Positions 36,926 through 47,597 are shown, numbered from the stretch's first letter. The stretch: DNA of 64,000 nucleotides from Allolobophora icterica (GCA_963556255.1 OY744609.1:19128809-19192808); one strand, 5' to 3'. Notes: a model not told the origin generated them from the sequence alone. Program-made: numbers and translations.

Positions 36926-37631
36926 TCGAGAAGAGGAGGGTCAAAATGCCCTGGTGCCCGGCGATTTTTATGGGCACAGGCCGGGCCCGCAATCAACTTA
37001 TGAAAAATATTATATAATCAGTTATGCAAAGTTTATGATTCATGCCTCTTTAAATATAATATTTCTGACACCTAACTATAATCAGTTTAAACTTCAAGCA
37101 TCTGAATATTACCTTACTTATCATTTTTTTGCTGTAGATTACGCCAAAATGTTATCATAAAGCCTGAAGAAGTTTAGAGGCCCGTGACTGCTCTGCCTAG
37201 GGACCCGGAATTTCTGTCGGCGGGCCTGCTTCGATAGAGGCTTTCGTCACTAGGCCTCCGTGCACAAGGGAGCCGGTTCTCGTCGCACAGGGGCCGTCAG
37301 TGCGTCCGCCTAATTGGGGCCCATGGGTTGGCATCCATTCTAAACGGGCAGCGGTGGTTTAGGATCTCAAGACATGCATTATAAAAGATCATGTAGACCC
37401 CAAAGCATGTAGTCCCTAAGCATGTATATATTTAAGTATTTATATATGTATGTATGTAAGTAAGTATATATGTGAACATTGACGTAGGCCTTCAGACAAC
37501 CCCTTAAAGGCGCTATAAAAAAATTAACGTCTACATGAACCTAATGGGGGCAGAGCCGGATTAACATTTTGTAGGCCTGGTTCCAAAATTGTACAGTAGG
37601 CCCCTATAGGCCTAATTATATTATGTTCAAG

Positions 37632-37858
37632 CACTGGCGGCGATCTTGTTTGGCATGTGGGGCGGGGGAGCGAACACGGGACACTTTTGAACCGATCTGG
37701 TCAAAAAGAGCTGAAAAAGTTCTTCGTGCTCACGCGCGAAAAAATTTCTTTACTTTTTTGATGTTTCTTCAAAATTTGAGGGAAACTCTATAGTGTGTCC
37801 CCCACTCTAAACGGTGGCGGGTCTCGTTTCCCTCGACCCCCCGGGATCGCCGCCCATG
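37632..37858. mobile_element. hAT-type element, GGCGGCGATC family, copy D (inverted)
   Basis: Begins CACTGGCGGCGATC and ends GATCGCCGCCCATG, opposite orientation to copies A-C. Flanks TGTTCAAG and TGTGCAAT match at 6 of 8 positions, so the duplication is decayed or the ends are slightly misplaced. It contains one diverged unit of the 27-bp repeat of copy A in reverse (TTTGAACCGATCTGGTCAAA). Confidence 0.8.
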
Positions 37859-38811
37859 TGTGCAATTAATAAATGGTGAAGAAATTTAAATTATGGCACA
37901 GATATTTATGAATTTAAAACTGTTTACGACGTGCTTTCGTAATAGAAAAACTGTCAATAATATCATGAAAATCTAGCCGTTGCACAATTTCACACTTAAT
38001 GTTCATAAGTGTGAAATTTGTCAGTCTATCCTGTTCCATCGTAGATCTTAAAGTACTGCGGAGAGTTGTAGGCTATCTACTGTGAAATTTATATCTCGTC
38101 GCGTGGATTGGCATTTAGGGGATCTACCGAAATATTTTGCATATGCATTGCATACAATGAAAATTTTCTAGGATGTCCAGAGTAGGCTACCTAGCAGAAT
38201 ATGACCCTTTTATTGCAGGGATAGATCTTGCATAGGCCTAGTACCTGAGTAATCTGACTGCAGGTCTGATTTCACGTGCTCGTGTCACTGCGTCAGTCGA
38301 CGACTCAGTCGTGTGTAGGCCTTTAACTCCATTGGGAAATTTGGTTCTTCGTTGGCAACGGCACTGGCATATGCAACAAAACCTTCAGCTGGGCGAAGGC
38401 AAGGCTGAGCTGCGCCGTGCGGCTGCTGAATAGTGTGATAGTGCTGTCGACTCTGACACCCGACGGTGATGGGTAGAAGAGGCTATAGAGGCTACAAGCA
38501 GCCTCAGCAGAGTAAACTGTCGTGAACGGTCACAAATCTCTTGAATGTCCGTTTGCAAGTGATTATCGTTGGCAGTGAAACTAGCGTGTTTATAAAACTG
38601 AATAGTACAAAATTTTAAGGCAGCCTACTAATGCCAATGGTAGGCCCCTTATTAATGACAGGTTTGGTAGGCCTGGGTCCCGGGACCCAGTGGAACCATA
38701 GTTAATCCAGGCCTGAATGGGGGGGGGAGGAAAAGGAGGGGAAAAGGAGGGAGGGGAGGGAAGTTGCTCCAATGACTTCGGGGGATAGACGCCTCTGAGC
38801 ACCTGTATACA

Positions 38812-38890
38812 GCAAAACTTCGGTATATCGAACCTCAAGGGACCATCGTCAACAGTTCTATATATCCGAGGTTCGAAATAGGCGAGATAT
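38812..38890 (+). repeat. pogo/Tigger-like element fragment
   Basis: TACAGCAAAACTTCGGTATA then TCGAACCTCAAGGGACCAT, a typical Tigger-like end. Internal TATATCCGAGGTTCGAAATA forms its partial inverted counterpart. Relative of 9862-9960. Confidence 0.5.
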
Positions 38891-39216
38891 GACGTCAGGC
38901 TCGACGCATGTAATGTAATGTAAAGCTTCAAAAAAATCACAGCGCCACACAATGCGCGTCAGAGACCAGCTTATTCACCGTGAACTGAAGCGGCTGAAGC
39001 CAAAACTTTTCATAGAACTGTCCTAGAAAGATAATATATATGTGTGTTTAATCTAATATGGTGCCAATTAGGTAGCACGAGGTCTTGTGTGATATAGATT
39101 TGAACTGATTGGTAATTTCATCAACTCAGTCAAAAGACTGCTGCCTGTAGTTGAAAATTACTCCTCGACGTAATTTGCATCTCTACTCACAAAATGACAC
39201 AGCATATTATGCAACA

Positions 39217-39219
39217 CGC

Positions 39220-39286
<67 letters not shown>

Positions 39287-39305
39287 TTTTTTTTTTTTTT
39301 TTTTT
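39217..39305. repeat. (ATT)n microsatellite with poly-T
   Basis: About 23 ATT units followed by about 20 T. A second ATT tract (39405-39436) marks the 3' tail of the antisense LINE fragment that follows. Asn- and Tyr-runs in the frames here are artefacts. Confidence 0.97.
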
Positions 39306-39403
39306 GCCCCGAGGTATACAGGATTCCTCAGGGACTTCAATATTAACTAATGTTAAAAAAAAAGGTGTCCGGAATGGCCCTATTCATCTATTTCCTATTC
39401 ATC

Positions 39404-39436
<33 letters not shown>

Positions 39437-39437
<1 letters not shown>

Positions 39438-40290
39438 TCTATTAAAGTAGTTTTATATAGCGCCCCTTCCAGATTGCCTACTCAGGAGCACTCCACGGTC
39501 GAACAACGCAGTTTTGAGGACAGTAAGAAACAGGGTGAAATGATCAATCGGTATTTGACGGAGCTTGGTAGGGAGCCCGTTCCAGGTCATGGGGGCAGCC
39601 ACAGAGAAGGCACGACGCTGCCGCATGGCTGTCCGCGCGTGGGGAACAATAAGTTCAGCCTGCGCAGCTGAGCGGGGAGAGCAACGGCGCTGTGATCAGT
39701 GAGTAATCTAGACGTCTTTCGGGGGAAATGTCTCCCAGGATTTATGTTCCCCCCAGAGGCCAGCAATATCACAATGTAGAGACCTTTAGGGGAGGAAAAT
39801 TCCCCCCCCCCCCACGATACATGTGGATACATGGTTCCCCCCAGAGAGATTAATTCCTTTAAAAAAGGTCACCAACCTTTTTGAGAGAGTAATTGCTGTA
39901 GAAAAGGTGAAAAAATCGGACGAAGGACTAAAAAAGTCATAAACTTTTTTGAAGATGAAATTAGGAAAAGTCGTCAACTTTTTCAAGATGGAAGAAAAAA
40001 TCTTGTGTAAATTCTTTGCTCCCCCCAGAAACCTTGTTTCCCCTCCCAGAAGAGGGGGACTAGATTAAACACTGCGCTGTGATCATGAGGTGGGACAGCA
40101 GAGCTCCCGCAGGTATGGAGGGGCCAAGCCTTCAAAGCACCGCCGGACCAAGGCAGAGATTCAATAAGGGATGCGCTGTGGGTAGGGGAGCCAGTGGAGG
40201 ACATCCCTCATATACGCAGACACTCTGCCAAAGTTGTGGATGCGGCCTACAAGGAGGGCAGCAGTACGCAGGATTCTATTCTATATGTTA
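39437..40290 (-). repeat. LINE 3' UTR, antisense, split by a hAT insertion
   Basis: Begins at the (ATT)n tail with TATATAGCGCCCCTTCCAG. The pieces 39437-39696 and 40075-40290 join across the hAT element at 39697-40074. The right piece has GGGAGCCAGTGGAGGACATC and GCGGCCTACAAGGAGGGCAG. Related antisense 3' UTRs lie at 8555-9035 and 12770-13110. Confidence 0.55.
39697..40074. mobile_element. hAT-type element nested in LINE
   Basis: Starts CAGTGAGTAATCTAG and ends CTAGATTAAACACTG (inverted repeats with two mismatches). Flanked by CGCTGTGAT at 39688-39696 and 40075-40083; nine bases match, one more than the usual hAT duplication. Interior has CCCCCCC and AAAAAGTCATAAACTTTTTT blocks like the GGCGGCGATC family, but different termini. 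Confidence 0.8.
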
Positions 40291-40379
40291 AACTAACATA
40301 CAAACGCATTGGTATCCAGTCGCCTAACTTACTGTAACTCGCTTGTTACTGATAATAAGTCAAACATGCCGAGGCAGTG

Positions 40380-40680
40380 AAGCTGCAGACTGAAGAGAGT
40401 TCAGAACTATTTGGCTAGATCTGCCATAACTAATACGTCCCACTTTGAACCTCTGTGCTTAAATCTTTGCACTGGCTTCCTGTTCATGAAAGAATTAGTT
40501 TCAAATTGGGTTTCATAATTTATAATAAAAAATTGAACTCTGGCCAGCCATATTACTTAAAACCACTTCTAATTCCCCAGATATATCATTATTCAACGAG
40601 ATCATCTGATTATCTTTGGTCTCTGATGAATATGTACCCGTGGTATAAATTTTTCATATTTCCTATACGACTGAAATGAC
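40380..40680 (+). pseudogene. LINE (CR1/L2-type) reverse transcriptase remnant
   Basis: The frame at 40455-40676 reads LKSLHWLPVHERISFKLGFI, then PYYLKPLLIPQIYHYSTRSS. 'LHWLPV..RI.FK' and 'YL..LL..Y.P.RSLRSS' are signature C-terminal LINE RT strings. Short open piece only; no catalytic motif. Confidence 0.75.
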
Positions 40681-42302
40681 GTCATTTCACTGTTTTATTA
40701 GCATCGAAATGTTAATATGAAATGACGTCATTGCGTTATTGCTTAGTTACGGAAATGGATCCATATGCTGCTCATTAAACCCTATGCGCGTTTTTGCCAT
40801 AAATCGGAATTACTTTGAAGTTTTGTCTTGGCATCATGCCTTCGATTGTCAAGTTTTCCGGTTGGGAAAATAGTAAGTTGACAAAAATTTCTTAATTGTT
40901 TGACGCTGCTCTCAGAGGTCCGGGAAGTGTTTAAAAGTTGGGTGAGCCAACCAATGCAAACCGACATTATCCATTATATCCGATATGATGTAAAAGAATA
41001 ATTTTGAATATGTAATTTGAATAACAATTGCAATTGGTAATTTTTGTTCTGTGTCAAGGTAATTTGTCATTTGTAAGTGAATTACATTTTCCATGTAATT
41101 TGTTATTTCAAATCACATAGGCTCCTATTGTAAACTAAAATTACTTATTTTAAATTGACCGTGTTAATTTATTTCTGTAAAAATAGTTATTACTCTTACT
41201 TGTTTGGCAAATGCAAATCACACATTCAGTTTAGGTGTAGGCTAACCAGGGCAGTGAGGCCAACCTTGCATTTAAGAATGCATCTTTTCGATACTTAGCC
41301 TAATTTGTCTGCAATGAGGAAATGTCCAGCCCTCTGGAATTCCTCCTCACCAGAATTGCGACAAATATCAGTTCCTTCCCACGAACTCGTCAAAACTAGA
41401 ACGGCTTGGAAGATTGGTGATATCTCTCTAATCGTCAACTACAAATTCCATGTCCCACAAGATGGAATTCTCTGCATGACAGCAAGAACACATTTGCTGA
41501 AATTTTGGGGAGCTGTCACACATATGATGATATGAACACTCTAGGACTGACTGCCATGCGTCAAGGTTGTTAAGCTGGGCTTCATGTTTGAGTATACCCA
41601 GATACTGTAGCCAATCGCTACTGGTTTGGATTGGTTGCAGGGTCAAGATAACTGCTCCCTGCCCAGCAAATCGCTTCATAGCCACATAGCTGTTCTTCAC
41701 CTCTTGCCATCTCTCCACAGGTCTCTCAGGCAAAACTTAAACACGCTCTTTCACAAATCTTTATCTGATTCCTCCTCTTCCCTTACCTCCCTCCCCGCTG
41801 CAATTCTAAACACCATCCACCGTAACCTTCTAACTACCTGCCTATAACCGCTTTGCACCTTGACCTCTGACCATGGATTTTGTTTTGATTGAGCGCATGT
41901 GAATAATCTGGTTCCCGCGACTTAGCTCTTCTGAGTGCTGAAGAAATCGATCATAATTTTATACCTCGAATTCTCTACAATCTACAAGAATGCCTATTGA
42001 CGGCGCTAACTATAGCTGCTCGTGAGTCAAACCTCTGTAGGTCCCTAGCTTGTTCAAGTTGCGTAACGTCAGTTTTGATGTTCGATAGACGAGTTTTCAA
42101 ACGCGAGATTACGATTGCGATTACAAGTAAAAACTGCGACCAAAACGGATTTTTTGCGTGGAAGAAAATAAAATTTAAAGAAATAATTATGGCCATCTAT
42201 AATGCTGTTTGTCAATTTTTCTGATGCTCAGATTTAGGCTCTGGCGAATTGTTTATAAATACACCCTTGACAGTTTAGTTGTAGGCCTGCTTACCATCAT
42301 AG

Positions 42303-42842
42303 TGCGACCGTACGTTACCTACCGGAAAAACGTACGCGCATCGTACGTAGGCCTATGTTATCGAAAAAATAACGTACGCGTACGATAATGCCACAAACTT
42401 ATCTGGTCATTCACAAAGAACCTCAATATTACTAGTCTTATAACGTACGCGTACCGTACGTCAAAAATGATCAGTTTAGCTCTACAGTGTTTCCAGTAGG
42501 CCCTATTTAATCTCCCCGTACGCAGGCCTAGACTAGTTAATTACGAACGGTACCGAAATTTAGCATTACCAATAAAATGCCCACTGGCACTGAGTGTGCC
42601 GTAAAATCGTAATTATCTTCATATTATACATTAGACAGGATATTAGGCATTTGGAATTTAAAAGTTTGAAAGTAGAGATCATTGAAGCTGACTGATGAAA
42701 CGGTTAAAATTGTTTACGACCGTCAATCACCAACTATTATTGACTTTTCTTGTGCATAATGTCATGTATGTTATTTTCGTCATGAACTAATGTGAACGTA
42801 CGGTAACGTACGGCATAATAACGTACGCGTACCGTACGTACG
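42303..42842. repeat. CGTACG-rich inverted repeat patch
   Basis: The words ACGTACGCGTACCGTACGT and relatives recur at about 42307, 42330, 42378, 42441, 42797 and 42825. GACCGTACGTTACC at the left faces GGTAACGTACGGC at the right. This pattern resembles subterminal repeats of a DNA transposon, but I could not find a target duplication. CpG-dense words in AT-rich surroundings stand out. Confidence 0.55.
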
Positions 42843-43317
42843 TCATAGAAAAAATTAACATATATATACACACATTACAGTTGTCTTAAGAATTAGTTGT
42901 CCTGTTTCTTATCTCTATAGGGCCTATCCAAATTCCAACCACTCTCTCTCAGCCTTGTAGGGCGATATATTTCGCGTGTCACTATCAAAGTTCACTCCGG
43001 TTTGGATCGACCAAGGAGAAATCTTATCTTTCAACATCCAACACCTTTTGTAGCTTTCAGACCGAGAGTAAGGTTCCAGTATCCATGACTCTCTTAGCAG
43101 TCGCTTAGCTTACTGACCCTTTCCTAAGGTCAGGGCTGACATTGGCCGGCTTTGGGTAGGTTCCATTACGCCTACTGTGCTATTTATTTAGTGCATCGAG
43201 TCTGAGGTTCCACGTCGGCACAGGTTTTGGCTCTGTTTGACAAAGGCGCTCATATTTTATCTAATCACTATTAAAATTTAGGACACAAATGATTTTTTTT
43301 ATTGTATTAATGGCCAA

Positions 43318-43515
43318 ATGATGTTGGCTTGTGGTGAGGGGAAAAAAAGACGGGGTCGACCAAGGAAGAAATGGATGGATGAGATTCACGATGTAACTGG
43401 CATGAATCTGGAAGCACTAAGGGTACTGACTTCGAATAGGAAGCAATGGAGAATGTGTGTCATGGCGATCGCTAGAGCTCCAGAAGTTGACAGCACAAGG
43501 TGTAACAAGGTGTAA
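43318..43515 (+). pseudogene. LINE ORF2 C-terminal remnant
   Basis: Reads KKRRGRPRKKWMDEIHDVTG, then LRVLTSNRKQWRMCVMAIAR. 'RGRP.K.W.D.....G.....A......R..WR' is the usual C-terminal tail of RTE/Jockey-type LINE ORF2. No RT core remains. Confidence 0.65.
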
Positions 43516-44146
43516 TGACCAAAAAGTTGTGTGGGCAGCAGCACCACAGAGCCAAAACTTGTGTGAGCACCGGCGCGTTCCCGGGCCTCTGGCTGCTCTA
43601 ACTCTAGTTGAAACTGTTGTCGAAAAGTAATATTTAATAATTAGTGGATTATAGGCCTAGTAGGACCGTCGGAAAAGATGCTGAGATTGGCCAGAAGTGT
43701 GATAATTAGCGAACACGTAAATTGATTGCTTTTGAAGCAAATTAAGTGATCGAAAGATTTGGACCCAAATCATTTCGTCAGGCGCGAAACTGTTCAGATT
43801 TTACAAGAACCTTTATCGAACCCGGGGATGTGCTGCAGCCAATCATATTGCAGTTTGTACTCGACACGGCGATGTGACTGCGGCATTTCTAGGCGATCTC
43901 CCTAGAAAGGCATTAGGGGTCATTCATAAAGGACGTCCGCAATGAGGGGAATGGAGACCCAAAATGCGGCCAAATGCAGCTAGGGGAGGAAGTTATGACC
44001 AGTGCAGACGTCCGCATCTAAATTACTAAATTTGATAGTTTTTTTAAAACACATCCTTCTTTCAACCTTCCATGAGAGACGAAAAGGTCAGTGAGGTGAT
44101 TGCTTAAAAGCCTTTTAAAAGGCAGGTAGTTATACATTTGCTTACT

Positions 44147-44200
44147 AGATGTGTTCTTTAGTTAAAATAGTTCTTTTCTAAAGATGTGTTCTTTAGTTAA
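44147..44200. repeat. 18-bp satellite, left flank of Polinton
   Basis: About three degenerate units of GATGTGTTCTTTAGTTAA abut the left end of the Polinton. The same repeat fills 61680-64000 on the right. Before insertion the array was continuous. Confidence 0.85.
44194..44200. repeat. Left target-site duplication of Polinton
   Basis: TAGTTAA here is repeated at 61680-61686. Polintons duplicate 6 bp, so 6 of these 7 are enough. Because the target is an array full of TTAGTTAA, the match supports but does not prove the exact border. Confidence 0.65.
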
Positions 44201-44491
44201 GTAGATGGGAACTGGGGTTTTGGGGGCACCCCGTTATTCCGTCAAAATACCGGGGGTTGGTCTCCACCCTCACAATTTTTTTGTCCCCACCACTCCGTTA
44301 TCTCACCGAATTAAGAGGATGCCGGTTTACACCATCTAGGCCTCCAGAGAGTGTGTGGACTCTATAACAGATCTATTTTTTGGTGTACGAATTGCACCAC
44401 CAAAAACCTTCAAGCCGAGCCGCTTTGAATTCAGTCAAAAAACAAAAAAATGTGCCTTAACACATCAAGCCGCAAAAGTGTCGTTTGCTGC
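44201..44491 (+). repeat. Left terminal inverted repeat of Polinton
   Basis: Begins GTAGATGGGAACTGGGG. Matches the reverse complement of 61389-61679 over 291 bp with a single difference that I can see (T at 44270 against C) and no indel. Homology decays after 44491. Confidence 0.96.
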
Positions 44492-44536
44492 CGGCCCCCA
44501 AACTCGTTTGTGTGTGCCAGTAAAAATTATAGCCCA

Positions 44537-45211
44537 CTAATCGTACGGCGGTGGTGCGCTAGGAATTACAGACTCACTACTCCAACCACCTACGATGAAA
44601 ACTTTTATTTTGAGGTTCGCGGGGAAGTCCCAGCGCTGGTTAGTTTCTTGATTAGTTCTGCCACCATCTGGTCTTTGCTTTGACTCGGCAACTCTTTTTT
44701 TCCATTCTTGCTCTTGTATATCACGTTTCATCGTTCTATATTTCTCCTCCTCTCCCAGAATAAGTTTATATTCTTCATCGCTAATAGCAGTGTCTTCCAA
44801 AGCCTTAGAAATGTGGTCGTGTACTGTGTTTAGCTTACTTTCCGCCAAAATACAAATTTCGTCGTGTTTTGAAGCTTTAGCAACAAAACTTCTACTGACA
44901 ACATTTCCAATAATATCCAGAAAACTCGTCGCTATGGCTAAACTCTCCAGAACAATACCAGGAATAAAACCAATACCAGTGGCTAACATAGCTGCCCCAC
45001 CCACCCCAGTTCCAAGACTAACCAGAGCAAGGCCGGCCGAGGCCCCATTAGCCACATCTACAACCCTCTTATACTTTTTGCACAGTTGTCCGCGACTTAT
45101 CGCCTCGGACCTCAGGAATGCTTCTATTTCGCCAATCTTCTGCAGACGAAATGTTTGCGACGTCGTGTCTGACGAAATTGTGGACTCCATAAGCGTTGGG
45201 TACAAAGACAT
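44537..45211 (-). CDS. Polinton membrane protein with C-terminal PSAP/PPPY motifs
   Basis: 224 residues. An N-terminal helical part (LQKIGEIEAFLRSEAISRG) leads to a Gly/Ala-rich hydrophobic stretch at about 54-105 (SAGLALVSLGTGVGGAAMLA, IGFIPGIVLESLAIA), likely one or two membrane helices. A charged helical region (115-175) follows. The last eight residues are PSAPPPYD: PSAP is the motif that recruits TSG101/ESCRT-I and PPPY the one that binds NEDD4-type WW domains. Hydrophobic proteins of this general type occur in Polintons, but I do not know a fixed function. Role in particle release or trafficking is inference. It is the last gene of the leftward block, 8 bp after its neighbour, and ends 45 bp from the terminal repeat. 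Confidence 0.8.
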   Translation of the reverse strand: MSLYPTLMESTISSDTTSQTFRLQKIGEIEAFLRSEAISRGQLCKKYKRVVDVANGASAGLALVSLGTGVGGAAMLATGIGFIPGIVLESLAIATSFLDIIGNVVSRSFVAKASKHDEICILAESKLNTVHDHISKALEDTAISDEEYKLILGEEEKYRTMKRDIQEQEWKKRVAESKQRPDGGRTNQETNQRWDFPANLKIKVFIVGGWSSESVIPSAPPPYD

Positions 45212-45219
45212 AGTTTTTT

Positions 45220-45765
45220 TTATAGTTGCTCTATCAGTAACGTTACGTTTAACTCAATAGTTGAAGTACTTAAAACGCCTATCTTTTTTCCTTCAATTCG
45301 AAAACTCGTTTGTCCTGGAATGAATATTGCCCTAGATGCATCAAATTGTCCACTTTGAATGTCAACTGTACGATCGATGCTACCCGCGGCTGTAATAATG
45401 CGAACTGACGCATCGCCGGTACTAACACCAAACATTGTAAGCCTCCAGAATCCGCGGTCTAAAGAGACCGTCTCATTATTAGTTTGCAACGTAATACATG
45501 GATAACGCGCCGCGGTCAGTGGAAGCGTTTGCCACGAACTTAGAGTCACAGTTTTGGTCGCTGTGTAGATATCGCGGCTGTGGTAATCGTCCGAAACGAA
45601 ATCAATGTGAATTTGTGGAACCGCGACTAACATATCTGCGGTGGGCTTAGGGATAGTATATCCCCAGTTGGTTAGTCCAACCAAATCATCGAGGTTGTAC
45701 TTGTGCATATTTGTTTCTCCTTTTTGTCGGAGATAACCACGAATCTTGTAGTGTGAGTCGGCCAT
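45220..45765 (-). CDS. Polinton 181-aa protein, unknown, beta-rich
   Basis: I do not recognise this family. The N-terminal half (HKYNLDDLVGLTNWGYTIPK, then AVPQIHIDFVSDDY) includes aromatic residues. The C-terminal half is a run of alternating strands (VTLSSWQTLPL, RGFWRLTMFGVSTGDASVRI, FRIEGKKIGVLSTSTIELNV), suggesting a small beta-sandwich. It lies between the fibre and membrane protein genes with spacers of 9 and 8 bp, so a virion-surface or fibre-partner role is plausible but unproven. No signal peptide or transmembrane segment. Confidence 0.75.
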   Translation of the reverse strand: MADSHYKIRGYLRQKGETNMHKYNLDDLVGLTNWGYTIPKPTADMLVAVPQIHIDFVSDDYHSRDIYTATKTVTLSSWQTLPLTAARYPCITLQTNNETVSLDRGFWRLTMFGVSTGDASVRIITAAGSIDRTVDIQSGQFDASRAIFIPGQTSFRIEGKKIGVLSTSTIELNVTLLIEQL

Positions 45766-45774
45766 TATTAAGTC

Positions 45775-47568
45775 TTATGTGTCTCCAACTTTAAAATATG
45801 TGTAAATCTGGAAGTGGTTTATCATTAGAGTAGTTAGTGTTCCGCTGGTGGCAAGGATTGTCAGCTTGTATGTGGTGTATGCGGTGTCCGAGCCGATGGA
45901 AAAATTCTGTGTAAATAAATCCAAAGCGGTGTTGGAGGTGAGGAGATCTGTGAACGGACCACCACTCCGAACGGCCCCACTTATCTTCCAGGACGTGACA
46001 GAGGCTGTTGTGGGACTAGCTCCCCCAGCCAGGCTAACCTTCCATATTCGCACGGGCGTGGGGCATATAATCTCTAACCAAGTCCCAATAATATCAGCCG
46101 CAGCGGGCGAGGCCCACCACCCACTTGTGACTGTTGAGTTGAAAGCCGAATATGGCGAGTGATCGGGAAGAGATGCGCTGGCTGATACGTAAAAACCACT
46201 ATGTTCATAGCTTTTTAGTGGCGGAATGTGACCGTTGTACTTTAAAAATTTGATGCTGTTCACGTACTGTCTTACAGCGGCCTCTTTACTGTCTGTATAC
46301 CTTTTAACCACAACAGCCTGATTGTCGACATATTGTTTATTGGCCACGTTCAAAGGCTCCGTCGGTATTTTATTTAATTTTGTCATTTTGCCGGTTACGA
46401 TTCTCGTCACCTGCCCGATACTCGCCGCGTCGGTATTAGTTGTTGAGGCCCCCGTGCAAAGCCCAGTCACCCTCTTACCGCCCATAGCTAAATTTCCAGT
46501 CATTGCGTCGCCAACTTTAAGCACGCAAGCGCTCCTGACCATAGCGTCTTGTTCTTCGGCGTAAGTTTTTGCAGCTTCGTCTTTCTGGTCTGCGTACCCC
46601 CTTGCGGCGGCGGTCTTTTGATCTGTATACAACCTCACGGCCGAATTAATCGCGGTGTCCTGATCGACCGCGTACTGTCTAGCAGCAATATGTTGAACAT
46701 CAACATATTGTTTGTTAACCACGTGCAACGACTCCGTGGGAACTCTATCGAGGCTCAATAGAGCGCCGGCGACCGCTGTTGACACTTGTTTCCAACTCGC
46801 TGCGTCGCTATCAGATCCTGGAATCTCTGTTGGAAGTCCAGTTACTCGGTGGCCACCCATGACTAAACTTCCAGTCATTACACTTCCAGATTTTAGCACA
46901 CACGCGTTCTTGACGATAACATCTTGCTCGTTGACGTAACTTTTTACAATAACATCCTTTTCGTCCGCATACTGCCTAACGGAATCTCTCAGCACCTCGT
47001 TCTTCTCGTCCGTGTACTGTTTGGCATCGATAAGCTTCTGGTCTGCATGGTTCTGGGCCGCGGCTGCCTTCTGGTCCGCGTACAGCCTGACGGCAGTGTC
47101 CAGCACAGTGTCCTTTTCGTCTGCGTAGCGCTTAACGAGACCAGTAACCTCGGAGCTTAAGCCGTCTGCATACAACTCAGCTTGGTGCGCCCGCTCTTTC
47201 GCGTACTCCGTTATTTGTTTCCAACTCGCAGCGTCGGACTCCCCCACCAATTCGTCCCAACCCTCGTCTTCGCTGTCAGATCCCGGAGTGTCCGTGGGCA
47301 AACCAGTCAATTTATGACCGCCCATTTTTATAACGCCAGACATCGTTCCACCGGTGATTTGTAAGTTGTCCTCATCTACGATGTCCGCATAAGCCTTTGT
47401 CGCGGCGTCCGTGTCCGTCGTAGGAGTCCCCACGTTTGTCAGCCGAAAGCCTCCAGCCGATAGAATTCCCAACATTGCATCACCCGCTTTGTGGACGAGC
47501 ACTGCGGCGCTTATCTGCCCCCCTCCCACCCCACCTCCACCGTCTCTTCCAAATTTATCAACCGGCAT
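45775..47568 (-). CDS. Polinton fibre-like attachment protein
   Basis: 597 residues. After a Gly-rich N-terminus come four copies of a strand motif resembling phage tail-fibre repeats: GDAMLGILSAGGFRLTNVG, GGTMSGVIKMGGHKLTGLP, GSVMTGSLVMGGHRVTGLP and GDAMTGNLAMGGKRVTGLC. Each is followed by a D-A-A-(T/S) segment. Between them lie long helical stretches rich in YADQK/YADEK heptad-like units (about 120-240 and 300-350), likely trimeric coiled coils. Residues about 440-597 (YSAFNSTVTSGWWASPAA, GTWLEIICPTPVRIWKVSLA) resemble a discoidin/F5-F8 type C domain that binds glycans or lipids. Phage-fibre shaft plus animal-type binding head suggests host attachment. Confidence 0.85.
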   Translation of the reverse strand: MPVDKFGRDGGGGVGGGQISAAVLVHKAGDAMLGILSAGGFRLTNVGTPTTDTDAATKAYADIVDEDNLQITGGTMSGVIKMGGHKLTGLPTDTPGSDSEDEGWDELVGESDAASWKQITEYAKERAHQAELYADGLSSEVTGLVKRYADEKDTVLDTAVRLYADQKAAAAQNHADQKLIDAKQYTDEKNEVLRDSVRQYADEKDVIVKSYVNEQDVIVKNACVLKSGSVMTGSLVMGGHRVTGLPTEIPGSDSDAASWKQVSTAVAGALLSLDRVPTESLHVVNKQYVDVQHIAARQYAVDQDTAINSAVRLYTDQKTAAARGYADQKDEAAKTYAEEQDAMVRSACVLKVGDAMTGNLAMGGKRVTGLCTGASTTNTDAASIGQVTRIVTGKMTKLNKIPTEPLNVANKQYVDNQAVVVKRYTDSKEAAVRQYVNSIKFLKYNGHIPPLKSYEHSGFYVSASASLPDHSPYSAFNSTVTSGWWASPAAADIIGTWLEIICPTPVRIWKVSLAGGASPTTASVTSWKISGAVRSGGPFTDLLTSNTALDLFTQNFSIGSDTAYTTYKLTILATSGTLTTLMINHFQIYTYFKVGDT

Positions 47569-47597
47569 TTGTTAATACAAAAAAGGGTGGCGGAAGT

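Larger units (their letters stand above)
36057..44146. other. Gene-free, transposon-rich spacer
   Basis: I see no host gene between the CRAL-TRIO start codon and the satellite flanking the Polinton. Content, left to right: LINE remnant (36715-36925), hAT copy D (37632), pogo-like fragment (38812), long (ATT)n (39217), antisense LINE 3' UTR split by a hAT element (39440-40290), LINE RT remnants (40380-40680, 43318-43515) and a CGTACG-rich patch (42303-42842). The palindrome TAGGCCTA and its halves are very frequent here. Confidence 0.65.
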
